From contig NZ_CP108370.1 of the NCBI RefSeq assembly GCF_035953295.1, positions 8,045,001 through 8,109,000 on the forward strand: DNA of 64,000 nucleotides, read 5' to 3'. Positions 39,220 to 47,141 of this stretch are shown here, piece by piece (within the stretch, counting starts at the first letter, position 1; each line of letters starts with the position of its first letter). Source of the stretch: Streptomyces sp. NBC_01335. Lineage in GTDB: Bacteria > Actinomycetota > Actinomycetes > Streptomycetales > Streptomycetaceae. Position numbers and translations under genes: made by a program. The notes under the pieces were generated by a model that did not search any database, was not told the DNA's origin, and saw only the letters and a list, made by a program, of their open reading frames with translations.

Positions 39220-40182
39220 TCAGGACGCGCTGCGCTTCCGCGCCGGCGCCTTGCGGGCGGGGGCCTTCTTCGCGGTCTCCTTCGCCGCGGCGGACTTCTG
39301 GGCGGTGCCCTGCTTCGCCGTACTCCTCTTCGCCGCACCCTTCCGCGCGCCCCGGCCGCCCGTCGGCATCTCGTGGACGGTGGCCTCACCCTCGTGCTCG
39401 CCCCGGCCCTCCTGCGCGGCCTTGACCGAGGCGTTGAGGGCGGCCATCAGGTCCACCACCTTGCCGGGCTCCCGCTCGCCCTCCCCGGCGGGCACGGCCG
39501 GTTCCCGGCCCTCCGCCTTCGCCGCGATCAGCTCCTCCAGCGCGGTGCGGTACTCGTCCCGGAACCCGTCGATGGAGTCGAGCGCCATGGTCTCGGTGAG
39601 CTCCACGGCCCGGTCGATCTCACCGTCGTCCAGTTCGACCGCCTCGGGCGCGAGCTCCTCGGGGCTGCGGATCTCGTCGGGCCACCGCATCGAGTGCAGC
39701 ACGATCGCCCCTTCCCGCACCCGCAGCAGCCCCAGACGCTCGCGGTTGTGCCAGGCGAACTTGGCGACGGCGGCCTTGTCGGAGCGCTCCAGCGCCTTCC
39801 GCAACAAGGTGTACGGCTTGTTCGCCACCTCGCCGTCGGCCGCCAGGAAGTACGAATCACCGATCCGGACCGGGTCGATGGTGCCCGCGTCGACGAACGC
39901 GACGATCTCGATCGCCTTGGCCGTCGGGAGCGGCATCCCGCCCAGTTCCTCGTCGGTCACCGGCACGGTGCGGTCCTTGGCGACCTCGTACCCCTTCGCG
40001 ATCTCGTCCTGGGGCACCTCCTCGCCGTCCACCTCGCACACCTTGCGGGTGCGGACGCGGCCCATGTCCTCCAGGTGCACCTGCCGGAAGTGGATGGAGT
40101 GATCCTCGGTCGCGGACACCACCTTGATCGGGATGGTCACCAGCCCGAAGCTGATGGCACCGGTCCACAGGGGTCGCGGCAT
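39220..40182 (-). CDS. ku: Ku DNA end-binding protein
   Basis: 320 aa. Starts MPRPLWTGAISFGLVTIPIKV, the standard bacterial Ku opening, followed by the beta-barrel core. Residues about 250-320 form an extended Lys/Ala-rich tail (KKAPARKAPARKRSAS), as in many streptomycete Ku proteins; such tails add DNA binding and can affect ligase recruitment. Ku homodimers ring DNA ends and recruit the ligase encoded immediately downstream. Confidence 0.95.
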   Translation of the reverse strand: MPRPLWTGAISFGLVTIPIKVVSATEDHSIHFRQVHLEDMGRVRTRKVCEVDGEEVPQDEIAKGYEVAKDRTVPVTDEELGGMPLPTAKAIEIVAFVDAGTIDPVRIGDSYFLAADGEVANKPYTLLRKALERSDKAAVAKFAWHNRERLGLLRVREGAIVLHSMRWPDEIRSPEELAPEAVELDDGEIDRAVELTETMALDSIDGFRDEYRTALEELIAAKAEGREPAVPAGEGEREPGKVVDLMAALNASVKAAQEGRGEHEGEATVHEMPTGGRGARKGAAKRSTAKQGTAQKSAAAKETAKKAPARKAPARKRSAS

Positions 40183-40242
40183 CGACTACCTCCAAGCGCC
40201 CCGCCCCTGGTCGGGGGCGAACGGGACGGGGTATCGGTCGGC

Positions 40243-40270
40243 GGAGGGGCGGGCGGGTGCGCGCCCCTCC
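40243..40270 (-). terminator. Hairpin between phosphatase and ku genes
   Basis: A perfect 9-bp stem GGAGGGGCG / CGCCCCTCC with a 10-nt loop (40252-40261) lies downstream of the phosphatase stop codon. It probably ends phosphatase transcription before the ku promoter. Confidence 0.5.
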
Positions 40271-40362
40271 GGGCCCGCCCGGCGGACTTCCGCGCCGGAC
40301 ACGCCCTCCGGTCCGATCCTCGCGCGCGGGACCCTCCCGCGCATCCGGGGGAGCGCGGGGTG

Positions 40363-41760
40363 TCAGCTCCGGCCGAAGCAGCTCTTCAGCTCGTCCAAGT
40401 CGTAGAAGTGACTGCCCCGGGAGATCGGCTCGCAGGACGCCTTGAAGGCGGTCTCCTTCTCGTTGTAGAGCATCCGGACCAGGTAACGCGTCCCGCCCGA
40501 CGCCTTCCCGCCGTCCTTCCCGCTCTTCCCGGCGCGCTGCGGCCCGGCGAACAGGTCCCACTGCACGTTCGCGGCCATCGGCGCGACCTGCGCCCCGCGC
40601 CACGTGTTGTTCTTGTACGTGTACGGCTCGTCGAGCCCGGCGGACTTCGTGGAGCCGGGCAGCCCCAGCAGGACGGCGAGCGGCATGATCTCCTCGGCGT
40701 GCGTGAAGCGGAGTACGGCCCCCTTCGCGCTGGTGCCCGCGGCCTTCGCCTCGACCTGGTCGAACAGGTCGTCGAGCAGCACGCCCGCCATGCCGTACGT
40801 GATGGTGCGCCCGCTGAACGACGGGCCCTTCTCGTAGAACTCCTCGGCGTCGTCGAGGTACGAGAACCACTCGGCGTTCCGGGCGGGCACGAAGGTGTCG
40901 AGGTCCACGTCCGGGGCCTCCACCCTCAGGTCGGGCGCGGCTGCGTACAGCTCGTACAGCGAGCGCGCGAAGGCGACCCGGTCCCCGGCGGACATGGCGG
41001 CGACGTACCGGGACGTGAACAGACGCGCCACCACGTCCTTCGCGTTCCGCGCGGTGTCCGGAGCACCGTCGATCCGCGCGAGCACCGCCGCCAGATCCGG
41101 ATCGCTCTCCACGTACTCCTGGTAGTCGGCGTTCTGCGGCTGCTTGTGGAAGTACAGCAGGTCCTTGTCGGTGACGGGCGCCTGGACGAGGCTCGTCAGC
41201 TTCGGATCGGCGGCGGTGAGACCGCCGGTGAAGGCGTTGGCGCTGGCCGTCGCCCGGGCCACCCCGGAGGTCTTGACCTCGACGGGCTCCTGCCCGGCGA
41301 CGATGCGGCGGAAGAGGGAGGGCAGACGCTGCTCCATGCGCTGTGCGGTCCGCCGCTGCTCCTGGACGCCGCGGCCGGACAGCTCCCCGTAACCCACGGA
41401 CGAGGCGGCCGCGAGCAGCGACTCGACCTGCGGGCCCAGCCGGGCGCCGAGGCGGGTCAGTCCGCCCCTGCTCTCCGCGTCCCGCAGCACCGCGAGCACC
41501 GCGTCCCCGTCCTCGCTGTCGGACATGGCACGGGACCCGTGACGGGAGACACTCTCCGTGAACACCGGGGTGAACGACGCGGGGACCGCCTCGTAGTCAC
41601 GCGGATCCTGCTGCGGGGCGTACGGCGTCTTCGTCGTGGAGAAGTGCTGACCGGAACCGAGGGCCCGGGCCGGGGCGTGTGCGGAGGCGGAACCGCCGGC
41701 GGCGGTGACCGCCGCGGCGGTCAGGACCAGGGCGGACATGGAGGAGAGCGTGCGCTTCAC
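40363..41760 (-). CDS. Secreted histidine phosphatase, MINPP/phytase-like
   Basis: 465 aa with a Sec signal peptide (MKRTLSSMSALVL..., cleavage near residue 28). The catalytic motif SRHGSR (RHGxR) lies near residue 74 and HAEE near residue 338. The HAE proton-donor motif instead of HD is the hallmark of multiple-inositol-polyphosphate phosphatases. Exported enzymes of this type release phosphate from inositol phosphates and related esters. It appears monocistronic, followed by a hairpin. A PHO box was not identified with confidence. Confidence 0.85.
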   Translation of the reverse strand: MKRTLSSMSALVLTAAAVTAAGGSASAHAPARALGSGQHFSTTKTPYAPQQDPRDYEAVPASFTPVFTESVSRHGSRAMSDSEDGDAVLAVLRDAESRGGLTRLGARLGPQVESLLAAASSVGYGELSGRGVQEQRRTAQRMEQRLPSLFRRIVAGQEPVEVKTSGVARATASANAFTGGLTAADPKLTSLVQAPVTDKDLLYFHKQPQNADYQEYVESDPDLAAVLARIDGAPDTARNAKDVVARLFTSRYVAAMSAGDRVAFARSLYELYAAAPDLRVEAPDVDLDTFVPARNAEWFSYLDDAEEFYEKGPSFSGRTITYGMAGVLLDDLFDQVEAKAAGTSAKGAVLRFTHAEEIMPLAVLLGLPGSTKSAGLDEPYTYKNNTWRGAQVAPMAANVQWDLFAGPQRAGKSGKDGGKASGGTRYLVRMLYNEKETAFKASCEPISRGSHFYDLDELKSCFGRS

Positions 41761-42040
41761 AGGGGTTCCTCGGATGTTTCGGGACTGCCGACCGGGCGGG
41801 TGCGACCCGTCGCAGGTTCACAAGCCGGGGCGAACGGCTGCCCACCGCCGCCCGTGCACGAGGTGATGTACGGGTGAACAGCCGCCGGTGAGGGGTGGAC
41901 GCACGCGGATCCCGCCCGGTCGGGGAGGACCGGACGGGATCCGAGGAGCTGTCCGCGCACGGGCGGGGAGGATGCGCAGGCGCGGACGGCGTACGCGGGG
42001 ACGGCGGGTGGGCTCGGTGCCCGGCCTGTCCGCGCGCCGG
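41761..42040. other. Intergenic interval upstream of the phosphatase gene
   Basis: 280 bp between the phosphatase start and the next hydrolase stop. It should hold the phosphatase promoter. No gene or strong hairpin was recognised. Confidence 0.5.
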
Positions 42041-42763
42041 TCAGCCGATGCTGTGGACGGCCTTCTCGATGAGGTCGGCGACGTCCTCGGGGTGGGAGAG
42101 CATCACCAGGTGCGAGGAGTCGACCTCCACGACCGACATGCCCGCGCGCCGGTAACCGTAACGCTCCACCTCAGGGTTGATGGTGTGGTCGGCGGAGGCC
42201 ACCAGACCCCAGGAGGGCTTCGTCTTCCACGCGGCGACGGGCGCCGCCTCGGCGAACGCCTGGGCGGCCAGGGGGCGCTGGGAGACCGCCAGGATCTTCG
42301 CGAGACCGGGGTCGACGTCGTGGGCGAAGACGGCCGGGAAGCTCTCCGGCACCACCGAGACGTCGGTGCCCGGCTCGTCGGAACCCTCGACGGGGAAGGG
42401 GGTGTACACGAGCGCGGAAGCGAGGTCGGAATCGGGGAAGCGGCCCTGCAGCTCACCCAGGCTCTCGCCCTCCGCGAGTGCGTACCCGGCCAGATAGACC
42501 AGGCCCTTCACGTTCTCCTCCTCGCCCGCGACGGTGATGACCGCCCCGCCGTACGAGTGGCCGACCAGGATCACCGGCCCGGCGATCGACCGCACCACGG
42601 AGGAGATGTAGGCGGCGTCACCGATCAGGCTCCGGTTGGGCACAGCGGGGGCGACGACGTCGAGGCCGCGTTCCGTCAGCTCCGGGATGAGCCGGGCGAA
42701 GCTGGAGGCATCGGCGAAGGCACCGTGCACCAGGACGATCGTCGGACTGTCGGACGATGACAT
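42041..42763 (-). CDS. Alpha/beta hydrolase (EstC/salicylate-esterase-like)
   Basis: 240 aa. Opens with TIVLVHGAFADASSF; the nucleophile elbow GHSYGG lies near residue 90; the catalytic His is probably in DSSHLVML near the end. This pattern is shared by small cytosolic alpha/beta hydrolases annotated as esterases, lactonases or haloperoxidase-like enzymes. No signal peptide. It lies 43 nt downstream of a second, unrelated hydrolase gene on the same strand, so they are probably co-transcribed. Substrate unknown. Confidence 0.88.
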   Translation of the reverse strand: MSSSDSPTIVLVHGAFADASSFARLIPELTERGLDVVAPAVPNRSLIGDAAYISSVVRSIAGPVILVGHSYGGAVITVAGEEENVKGLVYLAGYALAEGESLGELQGRFPDSDLASALVYTPFPVEGSDEPGTDVSVVPESFPAVFAHDVDPGLAKILAVSQRPLAAQAFAEAAPVAAWKTKPSWGLVASADHTINPEVERYGYRRAGMSVVEVDSSHLVMLSHPEDVADLIEKAVHSIG

Positions 42764-42806
42764 GGGGGGAACTCCTTGGTTCTTCGTGGTTCCGTGGACG
42801 AGGAGA

Positions 42807-43781
42807 TCAGGCGGCGTGCAGAGCGGCGCGGAGCGTTCCGACGGCCTGCTCGATGGCCGCCGTGGCGGCGTGCGTCCCGCGCAGCGCGTTCAGCATCACG
42901 AAGTCGTGGATGATGCCCTGGTAGCGGACCGCGGTGACCTCGACACCGGCCTCGCGCAGCTTGTTGGCGTAGGCCTCGCCCTCGTCACGCAGCACGTCGG
43001 CCTCACCGGTGATGACCAGCGCCGGCGGCAGCCCGGTGAGCTGCTCGGTGGTGGCGCGCAGCGGCGAGGCGGTGATCTCGGCGCGCTGGGCCGGGTCCGT
43101 CGTGTACTGGTCCCAGAACCACTGCATGCCGTCGCGGCGGAGGAAGTACCCCTCGGCGAACTGGTGGTACGAGGCGGTGTCGAAGGACGCGTCGGTGACG
43201 GGGTAGAACAGCACCTGCTGGACCAGCGGTACGTCGCCCCGCTCCTTGGCCATCAGGGTGAGGGCAGCGGTCATGTTGCCGCCCACCGAGTCGCCGGCCA
43301 CCGCGATGCGGCCGCCGTCCAGACCCTTGCCGGCGCCCTCGGCGACCACCCAGCGGGCCACCGCGTAGTTCTGCTCGATCGCGACCGGGTAGCGGTGCTC
43401 GGGGGAGAGGTCGTACTCCGGGAAGACGACGGCCGCGCCCGCGCCGACGGCGAGTTCGCGGACCAGCCGGTCGTGGGTGTGCGCGTTGCCGAACACCCAG
43501 CCCGCGCCGTGGATGTAGAGGATGACCGGGAGCGTGCCGGTGGCCCCGGCGGGCTTGACGATGCGCGCCTTGACCGATCCGGTGGGACCGCCTTCGACGG
43601 TGATCCACTCCTCGGTGATCTCGGGCTTCTCGATGTCGCCCGACTGGACCTCGTCCACTGCCTTGCGGCCCTCGGCCGGGGCGAGCTGGAAGAGGTACGG
43701 CGGGTTCGCGGTCGCCTCGGCGAACGCGGCGGCGGCCGGCTCCAGCACGGGGGAGGTCGGCGCGGCGGGGAACTCGGACAT
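42807..43781 (-). CDS. Alpha/beta hydrolase of the hormone-sensitive lipase family
   Basis: 324 aa from ATG 43781 (MSEFPAAP) with AGGAG just upstream; longer readings are unlikely. Oxyanion-hole motif HGAGW (usual form HGGGW), nucleophile motif GDSVGG, and a C-terminal His in IIHDF. These define an HSL/bacterial esterase family IV carboxylesterase, probably acting on short-chain esters in the cytoplasm. It precedes a second hydrolase gene in the same direction. Confidence 0.9.
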   Translation of the reverse strand: MSEFPAAPTSPVLEPAAAAFAEATANPPYLFQLAPAEGRKAVDEVQSGDIEKPEITEEWITVEGGPTGSVKARIVKPAGATGTLPVILYIHGAGWVFGNAHTHDRLVRELAVGAGAAVVFPEYDLSPEHRYPVAIEQNYAVARWVVAEGAGKGLDGGRIAVAGDSVGGNMTAALTLMAKERGDVPLVQQVLFYPVTDASFDTASYHQFAEGYFLRRDGMQWFWDQYTTDPAQRAEITASPLRATTEQLTGLPPALVITGEADVLRDEGEAYANKLREAGVEVTAVRYQGIIHDFVMLNALRGTHAATAAIEQAVGTLRAALHAA

Positions 43782-44016
43782 GGTTCGTCTCCTGTCGTCC
43801 GGGCTCCGGCCGGGGCCGGTCGGCCCACGGGGCAGGGGCCCGGTGTGGAAAAAAGGGGGTGACGACAGGGACGCTACGGCGCAGGACAATGGGCGGCTTG
43901 CCCGTGAACGCCCACACTCTGTCCTCTCCGTGCGCGAACCCGCGGACCCGCGGACCCCCAGCCCCGCGAAAGCGTGAACCCGCGGCCTCGTGAACCCGCG
44001 CCCTGGTCAGGACTGG

Positions 44017-44643
44017 TCAGCCCCGCGCCCCCGGCTCCTCGGTCGTCTCCACCGTCGACGTGATCCGCACGACCGACGGATCGCGGGGCGCCGAGCCGAA
44101 CCCGAAGGTCACCGGCGGGTCGACAGGGGCGAGTCCGCCGAGATCCGCCCCGCCGAGGGAGGCGCTCGCCGACAGGACGCGGTGCTGGTCGCGCGCCCCG
44201 TACCACTCGCGCCGGCCCGGACCGGCGCTGCCGAGCGTACGGACGCCGGGCAGCAGACGGGCCGGTACGTCGCACACGGCGGCCCATGTGTGGCTGCGCG
44301 CGAGCGGCGCGGGCACCGTCCGCAGCAGCCGCCCCAGCGCCGTCCGGGGCCCGGTGACGAGCTCCAGCGCGAGCGGGCCCGCCCCGACGCACCAACGGGC
44401 CCCGTCACGCCGGACGTCCACCGGCACCACGTCGACCCGGTCGAAGGTGTACGTCTCCGCGACGAAGCCGGCGATCCGACCGGTGGGCGCCAGCAGCCGG
44501 CGCTCACCGTCGGGGTGCTCGATCATGACGTCGCTGAACGCCCCGAACGGTGAGCGCGGCCAGTGCCCCAGCACCAGCCGCGTCCCCGAGGCGGTACCCA
44601 CGGCCCCGATCCATCCGTCGAAGTACCAGCGCCGCCGCGTCAT
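44017..44643 (-). CDS. Conserved actinobacterial protein of unknown function
   Basis: 208 aa, beginning MTRRRWYFDGWIGAVGTASG. No catalytic motif, signal peptide or transmembrane helix is visible; the pattern of short strands suggests a beta-rich, lipocalin-like fold. Motifs likely to be conserved are SPFGAFSDVM, GRREWYGARDQHR and VDPPVTFGFGS. It is monocistronic and lies just beyond the palindromic element that ends the PTM operon. A role in PTM biosynthesis is not supported. Confidence 0.65.
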   Translation of the reverse strand: MTRRRWYFDGWIGAVGTASGTRLVLGHWPRSPFGAFSDVMIEHPDGERRLLAPTGRIAGFVAETYTFDRVDVVPVDVRRDGARWCVGAGPLALELVTGPRTALGRLLRTVPAPLARSHTWAAVCDVPARLLPGVRTLGSAGPGRREWYGARDQHRVLSASASLGGADLGGLAPVDPPVTFGFGSAPRDPSVVRITSTVETTEEPGARG

Positions 44644-44685
44644 GCCCGCCAGTCTGTCCCAGGCGGGCGGAGATTGCCCGTGGGG

Positions 44686-44735
44686 CCTCTCGTCCGGACC
44701 ATGCCGGGCTCGACCCGATCCGGGCGAAAAACCCG
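44686..44735 (-). terminator. Palindromic hairpin after the last PTM gene (copy 2)
   Basis: Arms TCGTCCGGACC (44690-44700) and CGATCCGGGCGA (44716-44727) with an inner GGGCTCGACCC stem; 8 nt downstream of the P450 stop codon. It aligns almost base for base with the element at 19914-19973, including CGAAA and ACCC after the right arm. Probable terminator of the PTM operon. Confidence 0.75.
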
Positions 44736-44743
44736 ATCGCCGC

Positions 44744-45949
44744 CTACCAGGTCACCCCGAGCCGCACCGGACCGCGCGAGGTGGAGCCCAGACGCCACTG
44801 GACGGACGAGGTCGGCTCCGTCAGCCGGAGCTTGGGGAAGCGGGCCGCCAGGTGGTGCAGGGCCAGTTGGAGTTCCGTCCGGGCCAGCCACGCACCCAGG
44901 CAGTAGTGCGGCCCCGCCCCGAACGACAGGGTGGGCGTCTCCAGCGGAGCGAACAGGTCCTCGGACCACTCCGACGGGAAGACCGCCGGGTCCCGGTTGG
45001 CCATGCCGCAGTCCGCGACCACCACCGCGCCGGCCGGGATGAACACGCCTCCCACCTCGACGTCCTCGTCCGCACGACGGGTGGTGCCGCGGTCGTCGCC
45101 CAGCGGAATGCCGTGCAGCAGCCGGTCCGCCAACCGTCCGGCCGCCTCCTCGCCCGAGGCGATCCGGGACCAGCTCTCCGGCCGCTCGCCGAGCAGGTAG
45201 AACAGCGAGTTGCTCAGCATGGTCATCGTGCTGTCATGGCCCCCGACCACCAGCCCGCAGACGAGACTCACCAACTGCGCCTCCGGGATGCCGCCCTCCT
45301 CCTCGTCGGCGGCCTGTACCAGCCCGCTCACCAGGTCGTCCCCGGGCGCGCGCCGCCGCAGGGCCAGCAGTTCGGCACCGAACGCGGAGAACTCGGCCAT
45401 GGCCGCGGCGACTTCCTCCGCGGGCCAGGAGCCGTCGGAGAGGGCGTAGTCGCTCCAGTGGGTCATCCGCTCGCGCGCCGACGCGTCGAGACCCATCAAC
45501 CGGCTGATCACGGCCACCGGCAGCGGCAGCGCGAACTCGGCGACGATGTCCACCGGGGCCTCCCGACGGGCCAGCTCGTCCAGGAGCTGCCCCACGATCG
45601 CTGCGATCCAGGGCCGCCAGCGGGCGACGGCCCTCGGGGTGAAGGCGCGGTGCACGGTGCGGCGCAGCCGCAGATGGTCGGGGCCGTCCTGGTTGAACAG
45701 CAGGTCCGGGTCGTCCACGAGGACGGGCTGGTCCGGCAGGGACGGCCCGTCCGGCGTGTACAGCCCGGCCCGTCCGAACCTGCTGTCGCCGAGCACCTGG
45801 CGGACGTCCGCGTACCGGCTCACCACCCAGGCGGGCGAGCCGTCGGACAGTTCGACGCGCTCGGGCGGGCCCGGGACCGCGAACTCCAGGCGGTGCAGCG
45901 GGAGCAGAGCCTGCTCGGGACCGGCGTTGTCACTGACTGCGGCGGACAC
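44744..45949 (-). CDS. ftdF: Cytochrome P450 of the PTM cluster (FtdF-like), ExxR motif absent
   Basis: 401 aa from GTG 45949 (AGGAGG 4 nt upstream). The I-helix reads GGHDST and the haem loop FGAGPHYCLGAWLAR is intact. The K-helix position normally occupied by ExxR reads R-L-L-H (in LADRLLHGIPLG), so both Glu and Arg of the near-universal motif are lost; the DNA reading is unambiguous. Known: FtdF-type P450s carry out late oxidation of the tetramate macrolactam scaffold. Last gene of the PTM operon, separated from the reductase by a 136-bp G-rich gap and followed by a hairpin. Either an atypical but active P450 (compare CYP157) or a decaying enzyme. Confidence 0.9.
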   Translation of the reverse strand: MSAAVSDNAGPEQALLPLHRLEFAVPGPPERVELSDGSPAWVVSRYADVRQVLGDSRFGRAGLYTPDGPSLPDQPVLVDDPDLLFNQDGPDHLRLRRTVHRAFTPRAVARWRPWIAAIVGQLLDELARREAPVDIVAEFALPLPVAVISRLMGLDASARERMTHWSDYALSDGSWPAEEVAAAMAEFSAFGAELLALRRRAPGDDLVSGLVQAADEEEGGIPEAQLVSLVCGLVVGGHDSTMTMLSNSLFYLLGERPESWSRIASGEEAAGRLADRLLHGIPLGDDRGTTRRADEDVEVGGVFIPAGAVVVADCGMANRDPAVFPSEWSEDLFAPLETPTLSFGAGPHYCLGAWLARTELQLALHHLAARFPKLRLTEPTSSVQWRLGSTSRGPVRLGVTW

Positions 45950-46047
45950 ACGACCTCCTGGTTGACGTACGGGAAGGGCGGGGCGGGGCGGAAAGAGACG
46001 GGAGCGGCGAGGTGAGAGGCGGCGGGGCGGGAAGGGCCGGGAACGGC

Positions 46048-46064
46048 GGGGCGGGCGGGGTGGG
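46048..46064 (+). other. G-quadruplex motif in the ftdE-ftdF gap
   Basis: GGGGCGGGCGGGGTGGG has four G-runs with single-base loops. It lies in the purine-rich plus strand of the only sizeable gap (45950-46085) between the ftdB-ftdF genes, on the strand that is template for transcription of ftdF. Confidence 0.6.
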
Positions 46065-46085
46065 CACAGCTCCGGGGCGGGGCGG

Positions 46086-47141
46086 TCACAGCTCCACCAG
46101 CACCTTGCCCAGGTTGGACGCCCGGTCGTGGTAGAGGCTCCGGTAGGCGGCGGGGATGGAGTCGAAACCGTGGTGGAGGGTGTGGTCGCACACGATCTCC
46201 CCCCGCCGGATCCGGCCGCCCAGCTCCGTGTGGAGTGCCCGCCAGTTCTCGTCGGTGAACCACTCCAGCGAGAAGATCCCGCGCACCGTCGTCCGCGGGA
46301 ACATGATGTACGGCAGCAGCCTCGGCCCGACCGCGTCGCGGCCCACCTGGGTCGCCCACTGCCAGCACACCGCCACCTGGCTGCCGACGTTGAGCAGCGA
46401 GAACACCGCGTCGGTGACGGCGCCGCCCAGATTGTCGAAGTAGCGGTCGACACCGTCCGGGGCCGCCCACGCCAGCGCCTCGCGCACACGTGTGGCGTGG
46501 TCGCCCTGGCGGTACAGGACGACCGCGTCGAACCCCAGCCCGGTCAGGTACTCCGCCTTCCGCGGACTCGACGTCGTACCGACCACCCGGGCGCCGGCCA
46601 GCCGCGCCATCTGCCCCACCAGCGTCCCCACGGCGCCGGACGCCCCGCTGATGACCAGGGTGTCGCCCGGCCGGACCGTCAGGAAGGTGGTGAGCGTGCC
46701 CCACGCGGTCATGCCGGGGCCACCCATCGCGCTGAGCGCCGTCGCGAGGGGGAGCGCCTCGTCGAACCAGGCCGGGTCGAGACGCCGGTAGGCGGGGAAC
46801 ACCATCGGGAAGGTGCCCGTCTGCCAGAGCCACTGGGTCCCCTTGCTGACGAGATGGGAGCGCCAGCCGCCGAAACCCTGCACCAGGTCGCCCGGCCGGT
46901 GCGCGGCGAGCGGACCGGCCTCCAGCACCTCCATGACCGAATCAGCGCCCATGTGGCTGCCGAGCGGGGTGTCCAGGGCGATCCCCTGGAGGTAGGGATC
47001 GACCGACACGTAGAGCGTCCTCAACAGCATCTCGTCGGGCGCCAGATCCACGTCGATGTCCTCGACGACCTGCTCGTAGATCCGGTCCACATCGGGAGTC
47101 CCCTCGACGTGCTCCCGAACGACCCACTTCTTGGTCTTCAC
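46086..47141 (-). CDS. ftdE: MDR-family NADPH-dependent reductase of the PTM cluster (FtdE-like)
   Basis: 351 aa from GTG 47141 with AAGGAG 5 nt upstream; the GTG overlaps the upstream stop codon as GTGA. The cofactor motif SGASGAVGTLVGQ and an N-terminal GroES-like fold without zinc ligands place it in the leukotriene-B4-dehydrogenase/prostaglandin-reductase group. In ftd-type clusters the alcohol-dehydrogenase-like enzyme closes the last carbocycle after the two flavoproteins act; that role is inferred here by position and family. Confidence 0.9.
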   Translation of the reverse strand: MKTKKWVVREHVEGTPDVDRIYEQVVEDIDVDLAPDEMLLRTLYVSVDPYLQGIALDTPLGSHMGADSVMEVLEAGPLAAHRPGDLVQGFGGWRSHLVSKGTQWLWQTGTFPMVFPAYRRLDPAWFDEALPLATALSAMGGPGMTAWGTLTTFLTVRPGDTLVISGASGAVGTLVGQMARLAGARVVGTTSSPRKAEYLTGLGFDAVVLYRQGDHATRVREALAWAAPDGVDRYFDNLGGAVTDAVFSLLNVGSQVAVCWQWATQVGRDAVGPRLLPYIMFPRTTVRGIFSLEWFTDENWRALHTELGGRIRRGEIVCDHTLHHGFDSIPAAYRSLYHDRASNLGKVLVEL

